This document shows positions 1 through 10,166 of a stretch of DNA of 64,000 nt, piece after piece; within the stretch, counting starts at the first letter, position 1; the number at the start of each line of letters is the position of its first letter. Made by a program: the position numbers and the translations under genes. The stretch covers positions 2,480,001-2,544,000 of the forward strand of contig NZ_CP094516.1 in the NCBI RefSeq assembly GCF_029909975.1. Direction: 5' to 3'. This stretch comes from Bradyrhizobium sp. ISRA430. GTDB taxonomy: Bacteria; Pseudomonadota; Alphaproteobacteria; Rhizobiales; Xanthobacteraceae. The notes under the pieces were generated by a model. It did no database searches, was not told where the DNA came from, and worked only from the letters and a program-made list of their open reading frames with translations.

Positions 1-829
1 GCAGATTGTGGCCGGCACCAGCGAACACGCGGCGCTCGAAAAAGCCCTCGAACTTGCGCGCATGATGCGCGGTGCCGGGATTGACACCGTCGCTGTCGCC
101 ATCGATCGCGATCGTCGGTACGCGAATCGGCGGCTGGCCTGCAAGCTTCGCCTCGATCCCGGCATAAGCTGGATCGCCTTCGACCAGCGCGTAGCGGTGG
201 CGATAGGAGTGGATCACGACGTCGACAAAATCAGGATTGTCGAAGGACAAGGCACTCCGCTCGAACGTGGCATCGTCGAACGCCCATGTGGGCGACCACA
301 TCGACCAGAGCTGACGGGCAAAGCCGCGGCGATTGCGCTCCAGCGCGCGGCGGCCGCGCTCGTTATGGAAAAGATATTGATACCAGAGCGCGGCCTCCTC
401 CGGCGGCGAAGCCGGCTCCATCGAACGCGCGATGTTCTGGATGTTGTAGGAATTGCCGGAGACGAGCCCGATCACGCGCTCCGGATAGAGCGCAGAGACC
501 ACGCAGGCTGCGCGGCCGCCCCAGTCATAGCCGCCAACGACGGCGCGCGCGATTCCAAGGGCATCCATGAAGGCAAGCAGATCTGCGCCGAGCGCCGCCT
601 GCTCTCCGGAGCGCAGCGTCGTGGCGGAACGGAAACGGGTCGGGCCGTAACCGCGCAAATACGGGACCAGCACGCGCGCCCCCTCTTGCGCGATCAGAGG
701 CGCGGCCTCGGCATAGGCACTCACGTCGTAGGGGAAACCGTGACCCATGATGCAAGGCCAGCCGCCGGGCGCGCCGAACTCCAGATAGGCGATGTCGAGA
801 ATGTCGGTGGTGACGGACTTCTGTTGCAT
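1..829 (-). CDS. Alpha/beta hydrolase, epoxide-hydrolase-like (C-terminus runs off the window)
   Basis: Partial gene; 276 residues are visible and the stop lies beyond the left edge. The fold is that of the alpha/beta hydrolase superfamily: an oxyanion-hole HGFP motif (residues 30-33), a nucleophile elbow GGYDWGG with Asp102 as the nucleophile, and a GAGHNL motif whose His274 would be the catalytic base. An Asp nucleophile in a DWGG context is typical of soluble epoxide hydrolases and haloalkane dehalogenases rather than Ser esterases. No signal peptide, so probably cytoplasmic. The ATG at 829 begins a protein of normal family layout. A palindromic repeat separates it from the upstream HD gene on the same strand. 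The substrate cannot be told from sequence. Confidence 0.8.
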   Translation of the reverse strand, partial: MQQKSVTTDILDIAYLEFGAPGGWPCIMGHGFPYDVSAYAEAAPLIAQEGARVLVPYLRGYGPTRFRSATTLRSGEQAALGADLLAFMDALGIARAVVGGYDWGGRAACVVSALYPERVIGLVSGNSYNIQNIARSMEPASPPEEAALWYQYLFHNERGRRALERNRRGFARQLWSMWSPTWAFDDATFERSALSFDNPDFVDVVIHSYRHRYALVEGDPAYAGIEAKLAGQPPIRVPTIAIDGDSDGVNPGTAHHARKFEGFFERRVFAGAGHNL

Positions 830-857
830 CACGCACTCACGGATGGCTCGGTGCGGT

Positions 858-934
858 AGCCCGGATGAGCGAAGCGACGTCCGGGATCACGTTCATGCCG
901 CCAGCCCCCGGATATCGCTTCGCTCATCCGGGCT
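858..934. repeat. Intergenic palindromic repeat, GCCCGGATGAGCG family
   Basis: Two inverted arms of 20 nt, AGCCCGGATGAGCGAAGCGA at 858-877 and its exact complement at 915-934, flank a short loop. It lies between the HD gene and the hydrolase and resembles the copy at 40378-40457. It could fold into a strong hairpin in RNA. It looks like a dispersed, non-coding genomic repeat. Confidence 0.75.
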
Positions 935-941
935 GCTGCAT

Positions 942-1769
942 CTACTTCTGCGGCCCGGAGAGCGAGATATCGCGCTCGGCGCGGAAGACGTTGCTGTAGA
1001 GATTGGCGATCCACTGCCGGCCGATCTCGGTCTTGTTGAGATAGCCGATCTCGGTCTGGATGTGCGGCGCGACGCTATTCCAATAGAATTGCGGGTAGCG
1101 ATTGACGATATCGGCGGGCGAATCGTAGCCGAGTTGGCGGTTGATGCCGACCTCCTCGAACTCGTAATACAGCGCGTTGGCCTTGCGCAGATAGTTGGGA
1201 TCGCCGAGTTGCCCGATGAAATCGGCGGCGCGCAGGACCGAGGCCTCCTCGTCATACTCCTGCCCTTCGCGGGCGGGAAAGCGCGTTCCCTCGATGGCGC
1301 GGGCGACTCGCTCGCTGTCGATGCCGCGGATCGGCGGCAACCGCCGCCTCACAAAAAGCTTCGACCGGTCAACGTGATACATCATGAGACTGGCATCGGA
1401 TGCACCGCGCGGCAGCGACACCTTGGTCCCCGCCTCGTCGATCAAGAAACCGTCCTCGTCATCCTCCGCGAACAGGCCTCGCACATAGCCGATGTCGTGT
1501 GCGAGGCAGGCGATGAGGACATGAATGTAGTCCTCCGCCGAAAGGTGCGTATGGAGATTGCGTCCCATGAGGATCGCCTGGCCCGCCAGCGTCACCAGCA
1601 TCGTATGCTCGATGTTGTGGTAGAGCGCATCGCTGTTGCCGATGCATTCCAGCGCCGTGCGGGTCGCGCCCTCCAGCACCCTGGCATAGGACTCGTCGTA
1701 CCTGCGACGCATGAACGAGCCCAGTAGCTTCTCCAGGGTTTCGGCCGCCAGTCTCGGTAACGTCAACAT
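942..1769 (-). CDS. HD-domain protein (predicted metal-dependent phosphohydrolase)
   Basis: 275-residue protein with the HD phosphohydrolase metal-binding pattern: His51 and His55 in YHNIEHT, the His91-Asp92 pair in LAHDIGY, and a later AADFIGQLGD Asp. HD proteins hydrolyse phosphoesters, often of nucleotides; this one has no attached sensor or nucleotide-cyclase domain, so the substrate is open. No signal peptide or membrane segment. It reads toward the hydrolase gene on the same strand and is separated from the transglutaminase cassette behind it by 301 bp, so it probably has its own promoter. Family assignment is firm, function is not. Confidence 0.8.
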   Translation of the reverse strand: MLTLPRLAAETLEKLLGSFMRRRYDESYARVLEGATRTALECIGNSDALYHNIEHTMLVTLAGQAILMGRNLHTHLSAEDYIHVLIACLAHDIGYVRGLFAEDDEDGFLIDEAGTKVSLPRGASDASLMMYHVDRSKLFVRRRLPPIRGIDSERVARAIEGTRFPAREGQEYDEEASVLRAADFIGQLGDPNYLRKANALYYEFEEVGINRQLGYDSPADIVNRYPQFYWNSVAPHIQTEIGYLNKTEIGRQWIANLYSNVFRAERDISLSGPQK

Positions 1770-2070
1770 GGATGCAGCCCCGTTGTCGGTGGTGTGTCAC
1801 GCCAACCCCCGACGTCTCGTTTCCCGTCCGCGACGCGGGGGTAGCATAGCCCATCTCGGGCGGGCTCGCCCAAATTCGGGGGCGAAAATACGAAAATATG
1901 TTTATTGCTTTGCCACGCAATGTTGCGCCAGCGATCACGGTCCGCCGGCCTCGGGGACGCGTGAGCCGACCTGCCCGACGGAGGACGACGACACCAAATT
2001 CGCCTTATCGGTTTTGGATTGCAGAAGCCCGTCGCCTCGTGAATACCCGGGCAGCAGGACTGACGCAGCG
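1770..2070. other. 301-bp non-coding gap upstream of the HD gene
   Basis: No convincing gene or RNA. A marked AT-rich patch around 1883-1915 (AAAATACGAAAATATG region) is the only promoter-like stretch and would serve the minus-strand HD gene. I cannot define -35 and -10 boxes with confidence. Confidence 0.4.
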
Positions 2071-2949
2071 TCACTCCACCAGCAGCACGTCCACGGCGAC
2101 GGCGAGCTTTTGCTTGGGCGAGCCGACGATGACGCCGTCGACCGGCGAGACGTCGGAGAAGTCGCGGCCGACCGCGAGCACAATGTGATCGTTGGCGACC
2201 AGGAGATCATTGGTCGGATCGAAATCGACCCAACCCAGCTCCGCCCCGCACCACAGCGACACCCAGGCGTGCGTGGCGTCAGCACCTTGCAGGCGCGGTT
2301 GGCCCGGCGGCGGAATGGTACGCAAATAGCCGCTGACATAGGCCGCCGGCAGGCCGAGCCCGCGAAGGCCGGCGATCATCACATGGGCAAAGTCCTGGCA
2401 GACGCCGTGGCGCTGGTCGAAGACCTCGTTGAGCGGTGTCGAGATCACCGTCGCCTTGGGATCGTAGCGAAACTGGTTGCGGATGCGCTGCATCAGATCG
2501 ACCGCTCCGGCAAGGATGCCCACACCCGGCGCGAAGCTCTCCGCCGCATAGTCGCTGACGGGACGCAAGACAGGCACCAGCGGGCTCGCGAAGACATAGC
2601 CGACCGGCGAGGCCGGCCCCAGGCTCGTTGCTTCGAAGGCGATGTCGCGGATGCTCTCCCAGGACAGGCTTGATGCATCGCGCGCCGGCGGCTGGCGCGA
2701 CACCGAGACGCGCGAGCGGGAGTCGATCCGCAAGTTGCGATGCGCCGCCTCGATCACGACGCTCTCGGTCAGCGTGCCGAAGAAATCGCGCCGTACGTTG
2801 CGCTCCGCCGGACGCGGATGGATCTCGACACGATGCGAGATCAGCTCCTGGCCGCGACCGTTCATCGGCTCCAGCCGCAGCGTGCAGCGGGCGAAGCTGA
2901 CGGGGCTCTCGTAGTCGTAGGTGGTGACATGGCGGACGTCGTAGATCAC
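2071..2949 (-). CDS. Transglutaminase-like protein (cassette gene 3)
   Basis: 292-residue bacterial transglutaminase-like protein with an N-terminal beta-rich domain followed by the papain-like core. The catalytic triad is visible: Cys184 in RHGVCQDFAH, His in DATHAWVSLW, and Asp in WVDFDPTND. Such enzymes act as peptidases or amide-bond transferases. I chose the GTG at 2949 because its GTGA overlaps the stop of the upstream ATP-grasp gene by 4 bp, the protein then opens with the family-typical YDVRHVTTYDYE, and translational coupling is expected. It is the last gene of a three-gene operon with the ATP-grasp/alpha-E protein and the large transglutaminase-DUF2126 protein. Confidence 0.88.
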   Translation of the reverse strand: MIYDVRHVTTYDYESPVSFARCTLRLEPMNGRGQELISHRVEIHPRPAERNVRRDFFGTLTESVVIEAAHRNLRIDSRSRVSVSRQPPARDASSLSWESIRDIAFEATSLGPASPVGYVFASPLVPVLRPVSDYAAESFAPGVGILAGAVDLMQRIRNQFRYDPKATVISTPLNEVFDQRHGVCQDFAHVMIAGLRGLGLPAAYVSGYLRTIPPPGQPRLQGADATHAWVSLWCGAELGWVDFDPTNDLLVANDHIVLAVGRDFSDVSPVDGVIVGSPKQKLAVAVDVLLVE

Positions 2950-5459
2950 GCCAGACCCGTTAGCTTTTCCGGACGGCTGGCATTGGGTCCGTGCGGGAAG
3001 TAATGCAGCCCGATTGCGTCGGCGAGCTTGAGCAGGTCCTGCTCCAGCGAAAACAGGGTCTTGACCTCGAGCTTCTCGGCCTCGGCGGTGGCGAGCATCG
3101 CCTGCACGGCAACCGCGAGCCGCTGCGGCCGCTCGATCAGCCCGTATTCCTTCAGGCTCGGCAACGCGGCGATGTGCTCGTTCAATGTCGTCACCTGGAA
3201 CGCGACCGAGCGCGGATTGTAGCCGTCGAGCACCGCAAGATCGCGCACCGGCGCGAGCACCGGCGCCAGCAGATAGCGCGAGCGGTACGTGATCTGGCAA
3301 TCGATCAGCGTCAACAGCACGTCGAGCTCCTCGTCGCCGGCCTCGTCATAGGCGAACTGCCGCGCAAAGCGTGTGGTGTTGATGGCGCGCTCGGCGCGGC
3401 GTCCGATGTCGAGGAAGCGCCAGCCGGCGGCGCGGTTCATGTTCTCCTGGGCAAGGCCGGCAAAGCTCGCAAGCTCCTGCAAGGTCAGCTCGGCCGCGCT
3501 GATGACGCTGTCGTCGTCCTCGACCTCATAGGCAAGGCGCTCGGCCATCTCCGTGATCACCTGCCAGGCGTCGGGCGACAGCCGCTCGCGCAAGGAGGTT
3601 GCGGTGCGCTGCGCCGCGCGCACCAGCGACAGCGCCGAGCCGAAACGATCCGCGCTCTGGAGCGCTTCGGCCACGATGCGCCCGGTCGCCGCGCGCGAAG
3701 TCTGCGAGATCGCGCCCCAGGCCACCAGCAGGCGCTGGATGCGCTCGGCCGACTGCGTCGTGGCCGAGGTGCCCTTGTTGAGCCCGCTCGGCGAGCCCAG
3801 GGCGCGCACCAGCCGCAGCGTGGCCTCCGCACGCTCGAGATAGCGGCCAAGCCAGAACAGATTGTCGGCGGCACGGCTCGGCAGCACGCCGGCAATACGG
3901 CGGATCCGAACCTTGTCGGTCGCTGGCAGCAGGGTGGCCGTCGAGACCTGCTGCTCGGAGACGACCCAGACGTCGGCCGCACGTGCGCCGTCGCCCATCG
4001 ACACCGCGCGGGCATCCGCCTGCTCGGCGATCCGGCAAAAGCCGCCGGGCATGATGGTCCAGCCGTCGGCCGTCGCCGCCGCGAACACGCGCAACACGAA
4101 GGGGCGCGGCGTGATCCGTCCGTGCTCCCACACCGGCATGGTCGAGAGCCGCACCACCTCCTGGCCGACATAGTCCATGCCGCGGGCGGTGATGGCGTCG
4201 ACCAGACGCTGGCGCCCGCCTGCGTCGAGCTCGCTCGCGAGCACCGGGCCGTTGCTGTCGAAACCGGGAACGCCGCGCCGGTAGGCGCCTTCGATCGCGA
4301 CCTGGTCGAGCCGCGACAAGACCTCGTCGCGCGCCGCGCGCTGGCCGCACCACCAGGTCGCGATATGCGGCATCTTCAATTCGTCGCCGAGCAGGCGGCG
4401 GCAGAGCGCCGGCAGGAAGCCGAGCAGCGCACGCGCCTCCAGCACGCCAGAGCCCGGCATATTGGCGACGACGACGCCGTCCTTGCGCAGCACGTCGATC
4501 AGGCCGGGCACACCGAGATGCGAGGACGCGTCCAGCTCGAGCGGATCAAGCGAGTTGGAATCGACCCGGCGGAGCAGCACGTCGAGCCGCTTGAGCCCCG
4601 CGACGGTGCGGATGTGAACGCGGTTGTCGCTGACGGCGAGGTCGTCGCCTTCGACCAGCAGGAAGCCGAGATAGCGCGCGAGGGTAGCGTGCTCGAAATA
4701 GGTCTCGCTGAAGCTGCCGGGCGTCAGCACGCCGATGCGCGGCTCGTCGCGATCGGCGCTGGCGCGAAGACTATCCCGAAATGCCTCGAAGAACGGCGCG
4801 ACGCGCGGCACGTTCATCGACTTGTAGAGATCGGAGAAGGCGCGCGAGAGCACCAAGCGGTTCTCCAGCGCATAGCCCGCGCCGGACGGCGCCTGGGTGC
4901 GATCGCCGAGCACCCACCAGCGCCCGTCGGGCCCGCGGCCGACATCGGCGGCATAGATCGACAGATAGCGTCCGCCGGGCGGCGGCACGCCGCAGACCGG
5001 GCGCAGATATTCGGGGCTGCCGGCAATGGCGGCGGCCGGCAGCGCGCCTTCGGCCACCAGCCGGCCTTCGCCATAGATGTCCCGCAGCACCAACTCCAGA
5101 AGCTCGGCGCGCTGCTTGATGCCGGCGCAGAGCTGCTGCCAGTCGGCCTCGTCGATCAGGAGCGGCAGATGGCTGAGCGACCAGGGCCGGTCGGCACCGT
5201 CGCCGGGCGCGCGGTAGGTGACGCCGGCCTCGCGCAGGTGGCGGTCGGCCATGCCAAAGCGGCGTTCGATCTCGTCGGGCGACAGCGCGCCGAAGGCGTC
5301 GAAGAACCTGTTCCAGACCGCGCGCGGGCTGCCGTCCGGCCCGAGGAACTCGTCGGGGATGCCGGGCAGCCGGCTATAGTCGCGTACCCATTGCGCGACG
5401 CGGTGCTGGCCGGGCGCCCTGCCTGTCTCGCCAGTCCCTTCGGTTGCGCCCTCGCCCAT
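2946..5459 (-). CDS. Circularly permuted ATP-grasp plus alpha-E domain fusion protein
   Basis: 837-residue fusion. Roughly the first 480 residues match the circularly permuted type 2 ATP-grasp family (DUF404/DUF407), with GVLTPGSFSETYFEHATLARYLGF and LVEGDDLAVSDNRVH features; residues from about 500 to 820 form the helical alpha-E domain (DUF403), starting near PSRAADNLFWLGRYLERAEAT. In many genomes the two halves are separate genes. ATP-grasp enzymes join a carboxylate to an amine through an acyl phosphate, so a peptide or amide ligase role is likely; the substrate is unknown. ATG at 5459 is preceded by GGGAGAGG. It sits 28 bp after the DUF2126 gene and overlaps the following transglutaminase by 4 bp. 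Confidence 0.88.
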   Translation of the reverse strand: MGEGATEGTGETGRAPGQHRVAQWVRDYSRLPGIPDEFLGPDGSPRAVWNRFFDAFGALSPDEIERRFGMADRHLREAGVTYRAPGDGADRPWSLSHLPLLIDEADWQQLCAGIKQRAELLELVLRDIYGEGRLVAEGALPAAAIAGSPEYLRPVCGVPPPGGRYLSIYAADVGRGPDGRWWVLGDRTQAPSGAGYALENRLVLSRAFSDLYKSMNVPRVAPFFEAFRDSLRASADRDEPRIGVLTPGSFSETYFEHATLARYLGFLLVEGDDLAVSDNRVHIRTVAGLKRLDVLLRRVDSNSLDPLELDASSHLGVPGLIDVLRKDGVVVANMPGSGVLEARALLGFLPALCRRLLGDELKMPHIATWWCGQRAARDEVLSRLDQVAIEGAYRRGVPGFDSNGPVLASELDAGGRQRLVDAITARGMDYVGQEVVRLSTMPVWEHGRITPRPFVLRVFAAATADGWTIMPGGFCRIAEQADARAVSMGDGARAADVWVVSEQQVSTATLLPATDKVRIRRIAGVLPSRAADNLFWLGRYLERAEATLRLVRALGSPSGLNKGTSATTQSAERIQRLLVAWGAISQTSRAATGRIVAEALQSADRFGSALSLVRAAQRTATSLRERLSPDAWQVITEMAERLAYEVEDDDSVISAAELTLQELASFAGLAQENMNRAAGWRFLDIGRRAERAINTTRFARQFAYDEAGDEELDVLLTLIDCQITYRSRYLLAPVLAPVRDLAVLDGYNPRSVAFQVTTLNEHIAALPSLKEYGLIERPQRLAVAVQAMLATAEAEKLEVKTLFSLEQDLLKLADAIGLHYFPHGPNASRPEKLTGLA

Positions 5460-5487
5460 GCGCCTCTCCCTTGCCCCGTCCCCATTC

Positions 5488-8400
5488 TCATTGCAGGAGC
5501 GGCATTCGCAAGTCGAGGGTCAGCGGAAACTCATTTGTGCGTTCGTCAGGGGGCGGCTGGACCGGGCCCGGCGTATGGCCGTGGTCCTGGAAGCGCGCCA
5601 GCCGGCGCGCCTCGGCCTCGTAGGTGTTGACGGGCTTGGTATCGTAGTTGCGCCCACCGGGATGGGCGACGTGATAGACGCAGCCGCCGAGCGAGCGGCC
5701 GTTCCAGGTGTCGATCAGGTCAAAGGTCAGCGGCGCATGCACCGGAATGGTCGGGTGCAGGCCGGAGGCCGGCTGCCAGGCCTTGAAGCGGACGCCGGCC
5801 ACGGCCTCGCCCGAGCGGCCGGTCGAGGTCATCGGCAGACGGCGGCCATTGCAGGTCACGATATGGCGTCCCTCGACAACGCCTTCAGCTTTCACTTGAA
5901 GCCGTTCGACCGAGCTGTCGACGTAGCGCACCGTGCCGCTGGCCGACCCCTCCTCGCCCAGCACATGCCAGGGCTCCAGCGCCTGACGCAGCTCCAGCGT
6001 CACGCCACCATGATGGACGCGGCCGAAGGCGGGAAAACGGAACTCGAGCTGAGCGAGATACCATTCAGGCTCAAAGGGATAACCGGACTGCTTCAAGTCA
6101 GAAATCACTTCAACGAAATCTTCCCAAATGAAGTGAGGCAGCATGAAGCGATCATGCAGCGCCGTGCCCCAGCGCACGAACTTGCCGGACTGCGGCTCGC
6201 GCCAGAATCTTGCGATCAGCGCGCGGATCAGGAGCTGCTGCGCCAGCGACATGCGCGGATCGGGCGGCATTTCGAGCGCGCGGAATTCGACAAGGCCGAG
6301 CCGGCCCGTCGGCCCCTCCGGCGAATACAGCTTGTCGATGCAGATCTCGGCGCGGTGGGTGTTGCCGGTGGTGTCGACGAGCAGATGGCGGAACAGCCGG
6401 TCGACCAGCCACAGCGGCGTCTGGTAGCCCGGCGGCGGCACGTGCGAGAGCGCGATCTCGAGCTCATAGATGCTGTCGTGCCGCGCCTCGTCGATGCGCG
6501 GCGCCTGGCTGGTCGGACCGATGAAAAGGCCGGAGAAGAAGTAGGACAGCGACGGATGCCGCTGCCAGTACAGCACCAGGCTCTTCAACAGATCAGGCCG
6601 GCGCAGGAACGGCGAGTCCTGCGGACTGGGGCCGCCGACCACGACGTGATTGCCGCCGCCGGTGCCGGTGTGGCGGCCATCGATCAGGAAACGGTTGGCG
6701 CCGAGGCGCACCTTCGCGGCGTCTTCATAAAGCCCGGAGGTGATGTCGACCACCTCGCGCCAGTTCTTGGCCGGCTGGATGTTGATTTCGATCACGCCGG
6801 GATCGGGCGTCACCTTGATGACGTCGATGCGCGGATCGAACGGCGGTGGATAGCCTTCGACATGAACCGGGAGCTGCATCTCCTCGGCCGTGGCTTCGAG
6901 CGCCGCGATCAGTTCGAGATAATCCTCGACGCGCTCGACCGGCGGCATGAAGGCGCAGAGCACGCCGTCGCGGATCTCGACGGCCATCGCGGTGCGAACG
7001 GGAATCGTGGTGTTGAGATAGTCGGGCGCAACGCGCGGCGGTGATGGCGGGCGCGGTATCCGGCTGAACACCGGCAGCTTGCCCCGCGGCTCCATCGGGT
7101 CCTGCTCGACGACGTAAGGGTATTGGTCGGGCGGAACATGAGCGAGCGAACTCATCGGCAGCCGCAGCCCCAACGGGGAATCGCCCGGGGACAGGAACAG
7201 ATGATTGCGGCGGAGTTGCCAGCGTTCGCTGCGCCAGCGCGGCGGCGCATTCCAGCGCTGGATCGGGAGCACGAAGCCGCGCGGCATGCCCACGCCCTGG
7301 TCGAACACCCGCGCCATCCGCGCCCGCGCTTCGGGATCGGACAATTTGGAATCGGACGGATCGACGTTGACGGGAAGGTCGGCCTCCTTCTGCAGCCAGT
7401 ATGCCGGATCCTCATAGGCCGGCATGATGTAGCCGAGATTGAGCCCGAGCCGCGCGGCGGTGCCTTCCATGAAGGCTTCGGCGTCTTTCACCTCAGGCCG
7501 GCGCGGATTTTCGATCCTGGCGATGAGGTCGGCGTTCTTCCAGATCGGCACGCCGTCCTTGCGCCAGTAGAGCCCAAAGGCCCAGCGCGGCAGGCTCTCG
7601 CCGGGATACCATTTGCCCTGGCCGTAATGCAGAAGGCCACCCGGCGCGAAGCGCGTGCGCAGGCGACGGATCAGGTCGTCGGCGAACGTGCGCTTGGTGG
7701 GACCGACGGCCTCGGTATTCCACTCGGGTGCCTCGAGATCATCGACCGAGACGAAGGTCGGCTCGCCGCCCATGGTGAGCCGCACGTCCTGCGCGCTAAG
7801 ATCACCATCGACCTGCTCGCCGAGATCGTTGAGCCGCGCCCAGGCTTCGTCTGAGAATGGCTTTGTGATGCGCGGCGCCTCGCGGATGCGCCGGACGCTC
7901 ATCTCGAAGGCGAACTCGACCTCGGCCATGCCGGCGCTGCCGGAGATCGGCGCGGCCGAACGGTAATGCGGTGTCGCGGCGACGGGAATGTGTCCCTCGC
8001 CCGCGAGCATGCCGGAGGTCGCATCGAAGCCGATCCAGCCCGCGCCCGGCAGATAGACCTCGGCCCAGGCGTGCAAATCGGTGAAATCGTTTTCCACCTC
8101 GGGCGGTCCTTCGATCGGATCGATGTCGGGGCGGATCTGGATGAGGTAGCCAGAGACGAAGCGCGCCGCGAGGCCGAGATGGCGCAGCGTCTGGATCAGG
8201 AGCCAGGCGGAGTCGCGGCACGAGCCGGCGCCGGAGGCGAGCGTCTCCTCCGGCGGCTGCACGCCGGCCTCCATGCGGATGACGTAGCGGACGCGCTTCT
8301 GCAGCTCGCGATTGAGCTCGACCAGGAAGTTGACGGTGTTGCCGGCCTCGCGCGGGATCGAGGCGAGGTATCGCGCGAAGAGCGGACCGGGCTCGATGGT

Positions 8401-8757
8401 CTCGAGATAGGGCGCAAGCTCGGTCTTCAGGTCCTTCGGATATTCGAACGGAAAGCTGTCGGCATACGGCTCGACGAAGAAATCGAACGGGTTGATCACG
8501 GTCATCTGCGCCGTGAAGTCGACCTCGATCTTGAGCTCCGTCGTCTTCTCCGGAAAGACATAGCGCGCCAGCCAGTTGCCTTGCGGATCCTGCTGCCAGT
8601 TCACGAAGTGATTGGGTGGCGTGACCTTGAGCGAGTAGCTCAGGATCGGCGTGCGCGTATGCGGCGCGGGCCGCAGGCGGATGGTCTGCGGGCCGAGATC
8701 GATCGGACGGTCGTACTTGTAGTGCGTGACGTGATGCAGTGCGACGTAGATCGACAC
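5488..8757 (-). CDS. Large transglutaminase fused to DUF2126 (putative amidoligase)
   Basis: 1089 residues with two parts. About residues 1-300 are a transglutaminase core with Cys180 ([10 protein letters not shown]), His in [12 protein letters not shown] and Asp in WIGFDATSG. The remaining ~780 residues match DUF2126, a putative amidoligase family; a [10 protein letters not shown] segment near residue 702 recalls the nucleotide/metal-binding strand of glutamine-synthetase-like ligases. I place the start at GTG 8757, which gives the family-typical opening [16 protein letters not shown]; in-frame TTG/GTG codons up to 8823 are possible but non-conserved. First gene of the cassette. Family knowledge predicts combined synthesis and cleavage or transfer of amide bonds; the product is unknown. 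Confidence 0.88.
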   Translation of the reverse strand: MSIYVALHHVTHYKYDRPIDLGPQTIRLRPAPHTRTPILSYSLKVTPPNHFVNWQQDPQGNWLARYVFPEKTTELKIEVDFTAQMTVINPFDFFVEPYADSFPFEYPKDLKTELAPYLETIEPGPLFARYLASIPREAGNTVNFLVELNRELQKRVRYVIRMEAGVQPPEETLASGAGSCRDSAWLLIQTLRHLGLAARFVSGYLIQIRPDIDPIEGPPEVENDFTDLHAWAEVYLPGAGWIGFDATSGMLAGEGHIPVAATPHYRSAAPISGSAGMAEVEFAFEMSVRRIREAPRITKPFSDEAWARLNDLGEQVDGDLSAQDVRLTMGGEPTFVSVDDLEAPEWNTEAVGPTKRTFADDLIRRLRTRFAPGGLLHYGQGKWYPGESLPRWAFGLYWRKDGVPIWKNADLIARIENPRRPEVKDAEAFMEGTAARLGLNLGYIMPAYEDPAYWLQKEADLPVNVDPSDSKLSDPEARARMARVFDQGVGMPRGFVLPIQRWNAPPRWRSERWQLRRNHLFLSPGDSPLGLRLPMSSLAHVPPDQYPYVVEQDPMEPRGKLPVFSRIPRPPSPPRVAPDYLNTTIPVRTAMAVEIRDGVLCAFMPPVERVEDYLELIAALEATAEEMQLPVHVEGYPPPFDPRIDVIKVTPDPGVIEINIQPAKNWREVVDITSGLYEDAAKVRLGANRFLIDGRHTGTGGGNHVVVGGPSPQDSPFLRRPDLLKSLVLYWQRHPSLSYFFSGLFIGPTSQAPRIDEARHDSIYELEIALSHVPPPGYQTPLWLVDRLFRHLLVDTTGNTHRAEICIDKLYSPEGPTGRLGLVEFRALEMPPDPRMSLAQQLLIRALIARFWREPQSGKFVRWGTALHDRFMLPHFIWEDFVEVISDLKQSGYPFEPEWYLAQLEFRFPAFGRVHHGGVTLELRQALEPWHVLGEEGSASGTVRYVDSSVERLQVKAEGVVEGRHIVTCNGRRLPMTSTGRSGEAVAGVRFKAWQPASGLHPTIPVHAPLTFDLIDTWNGRSLGGCVYHVAHPGGRNYDTKPVNTYEAEARRLARFQDHGHTPGPVQPPPDERTNEFPLTLDLRMPLLQ

Positions 8758-9018
8758 GGGTTGCGGTGCTCCGGCAGCTTTTTGAGCAGAACACTGCCGG
8801 TTGTCGCGATCAAGCACTAACAACGGGCAACCGGTGCCTACGGGACGGGCTGGTTTACGCGATACACTTGCCGAAGCGATCTACCCGTGGTCGAATGGAC
8901 CATTGCCTGCGCAAGCCGCGCCCGACGCTGCGCCTTGCGCATGATGGACTCTCCCGTTCGTAATAATTGTCGCGCGGCGCATCGATGCGAAGCGCGGCCT
9001 GAAACAGGAGACATTTCC

Positions 9019-9966
9019 ATGAGTTTTCTGGTCGAACAACCCCGAGAGCTATTTCCTGAAGACGCGCTGGACGGTCTCGATACAACCGCGAAAGACTTCA
9101 AGCTCGAAAACGCGCAGGCCTTAATGTGGATGTCGCAGCTCGCTTACGAGACGGCGCACGAAGGCAAGGTCAATGACATCCTGAAGGCCTGGGGCATGAC
9201 GAGACTTGCCTTCGGCAGCAATGATCCTGTGACGGGTCTGCCGGCCAAGAGCGCTTGTTTCGTCGTCGCCGAAGGACACGGCGCGACGATCGTCTCCTTT
9301 TCCGGCACCGATCCGCTCAAGATCAATGACTGGATCAAGGACTTCACCCTGGCACCGGAGCCGAACGTTCTCCATCTCGGGTTCACGACCGCCATCGATG
9401 CGGTTTGGCCTATCGTCGAAGCGGCGATCAAGCGACGCACCGAGCAGCCGCTGTTCTTTACCGGACACAGCATGGGAGCCGCATTGGCCCTGCTTGGGGC
9501 GGAGCGCGCACTCAACAGGGCCAGCATCACGCCAACGGCCGTCTACACCTTCGGAAGTCCGCGAACCGGCGGCCTGGACTTCTTCAACAGCTACGCGACG
9601 CTCGGTGACAAGACGTTCCGCCTCGTCCACGGCCACGATATCGTTGCAACCGTCCCGCCGAGCGCGAACGGCAATTTTCGCCATGTCGGACGGTTGCTCC
9701 ATTGCGGGAGCGGCGAACGGTTTGCCGGGCTAACACCTGCGCCGTCGGATCAAAATCAGCCGGACCTCGATATCGGCTTCCTCGCTGCCAATGGCTTCGC
9801 CAACGTCGCCGCTGTCATCGGGGAGATCAAGGCATTGCGACAAACCGGGCTAATTGCCAGCGTCGGTGCGAGGCTCCTCGGGCCGCCGACAAATGCGCTG
9901 CCGTCGATAGTGCGAGATCACATACCGACAAGCTATTTTCAGGCGCTGTCGATCCCGCTGGAATAG
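9019..9966 (+). CDS. Class 3 lipase-family protein
   Basis: 315-residue alpha/beta hydrolase of the fungal-type class 3 lipase family. The nucleophile elbow GHSMG places the catalytic Ser at residue 151; an HGHDIV motif supplies the likely Asp, and a C-terminal His in VRDHIPTSYF is the probable base. VVSFSGTDPLK is the strand-turn before the lid region (family: V.FRGT). No signal peptide is visible, so it may act inside the cell or be exported by another route. ATG 9019 follows a good CAGGAGA ribosome-binding site and excludes an earlier in-frame ATG at 8887. It is transcribed divergently from the transglutaminase cassette across about 260 bp. Natural substrate unknown. Confidence 0.8.
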   Translation: MSFLVEQPRELFPEDALDGLDTTAKDFKLENAQALMWMSQLAYETAHEGKVNDILKAWGMTRLAFGSNDPVTGLPAKSACFVVAEGHGATIVSFSGTDPLKINDWIKDFTLAPEPNVLHLGFTTAIDAVWPIVEAAIKRRTEQPLFFTGHSMGAALALLGAERALNRASITPTAVYTFGSPRTGGLDFFNSYATLGDKTFRLVHGHDIVATVPPSANGNFRHVGRLLHCGSGERFAGLTPAPSDQNQPDLDIGFLAANGFANVAAVIGEIKALRQTGLIASVGARLLGPPTNALPSIVRDHIPTSYFQALSIPLE

Positions 9967-10026
9967 ACGCCACCCGTTAAGCCCGGATGGAGTGGAGCCT
10001 ATCCTTACTGCGTCACAAGTCCCCGG

Positions 10027-10157
10027 CCTCATCCTGAGGAGCCCGCGACAAGCGGGCGTCTCGAAGGATGGCCGCGGGCGACAGCCGGGCCTTCATGGTC
10101 CGCCCGGCGATGCAGCATCGTCCGGAGACGCGCGTCCCGCGCTCCTCACCATGAGGG
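10027..10157. repeat. Intergenic palindromic repeat, CCTCATCCTGAGGAGC family
   Basis: Arms CCTCATCCTGAGGAGC (from 10027) and GCTCCTCACCATGAGG (10141-10156) are near-perfect complements, with nested GCCGGGC/GCCCGGC arms inside. Related copies lie at 32637-32729 and 62206-62297. It separates the lipase and dehydratase 3' ends, which converge here. Confidence 0.7.
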
Positions 10158-10166
10158 TATTTCGGG

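Noticed and set aside
2991..5630. 879-codon open frame on the plus strand across the ATP-grasp gene
   Set aside because: It is the complement of a strongly recognised gene; the translation is Arg/His/Ala-rich and low in conserved motifs, typical of antisense frames in high-GC DNA.
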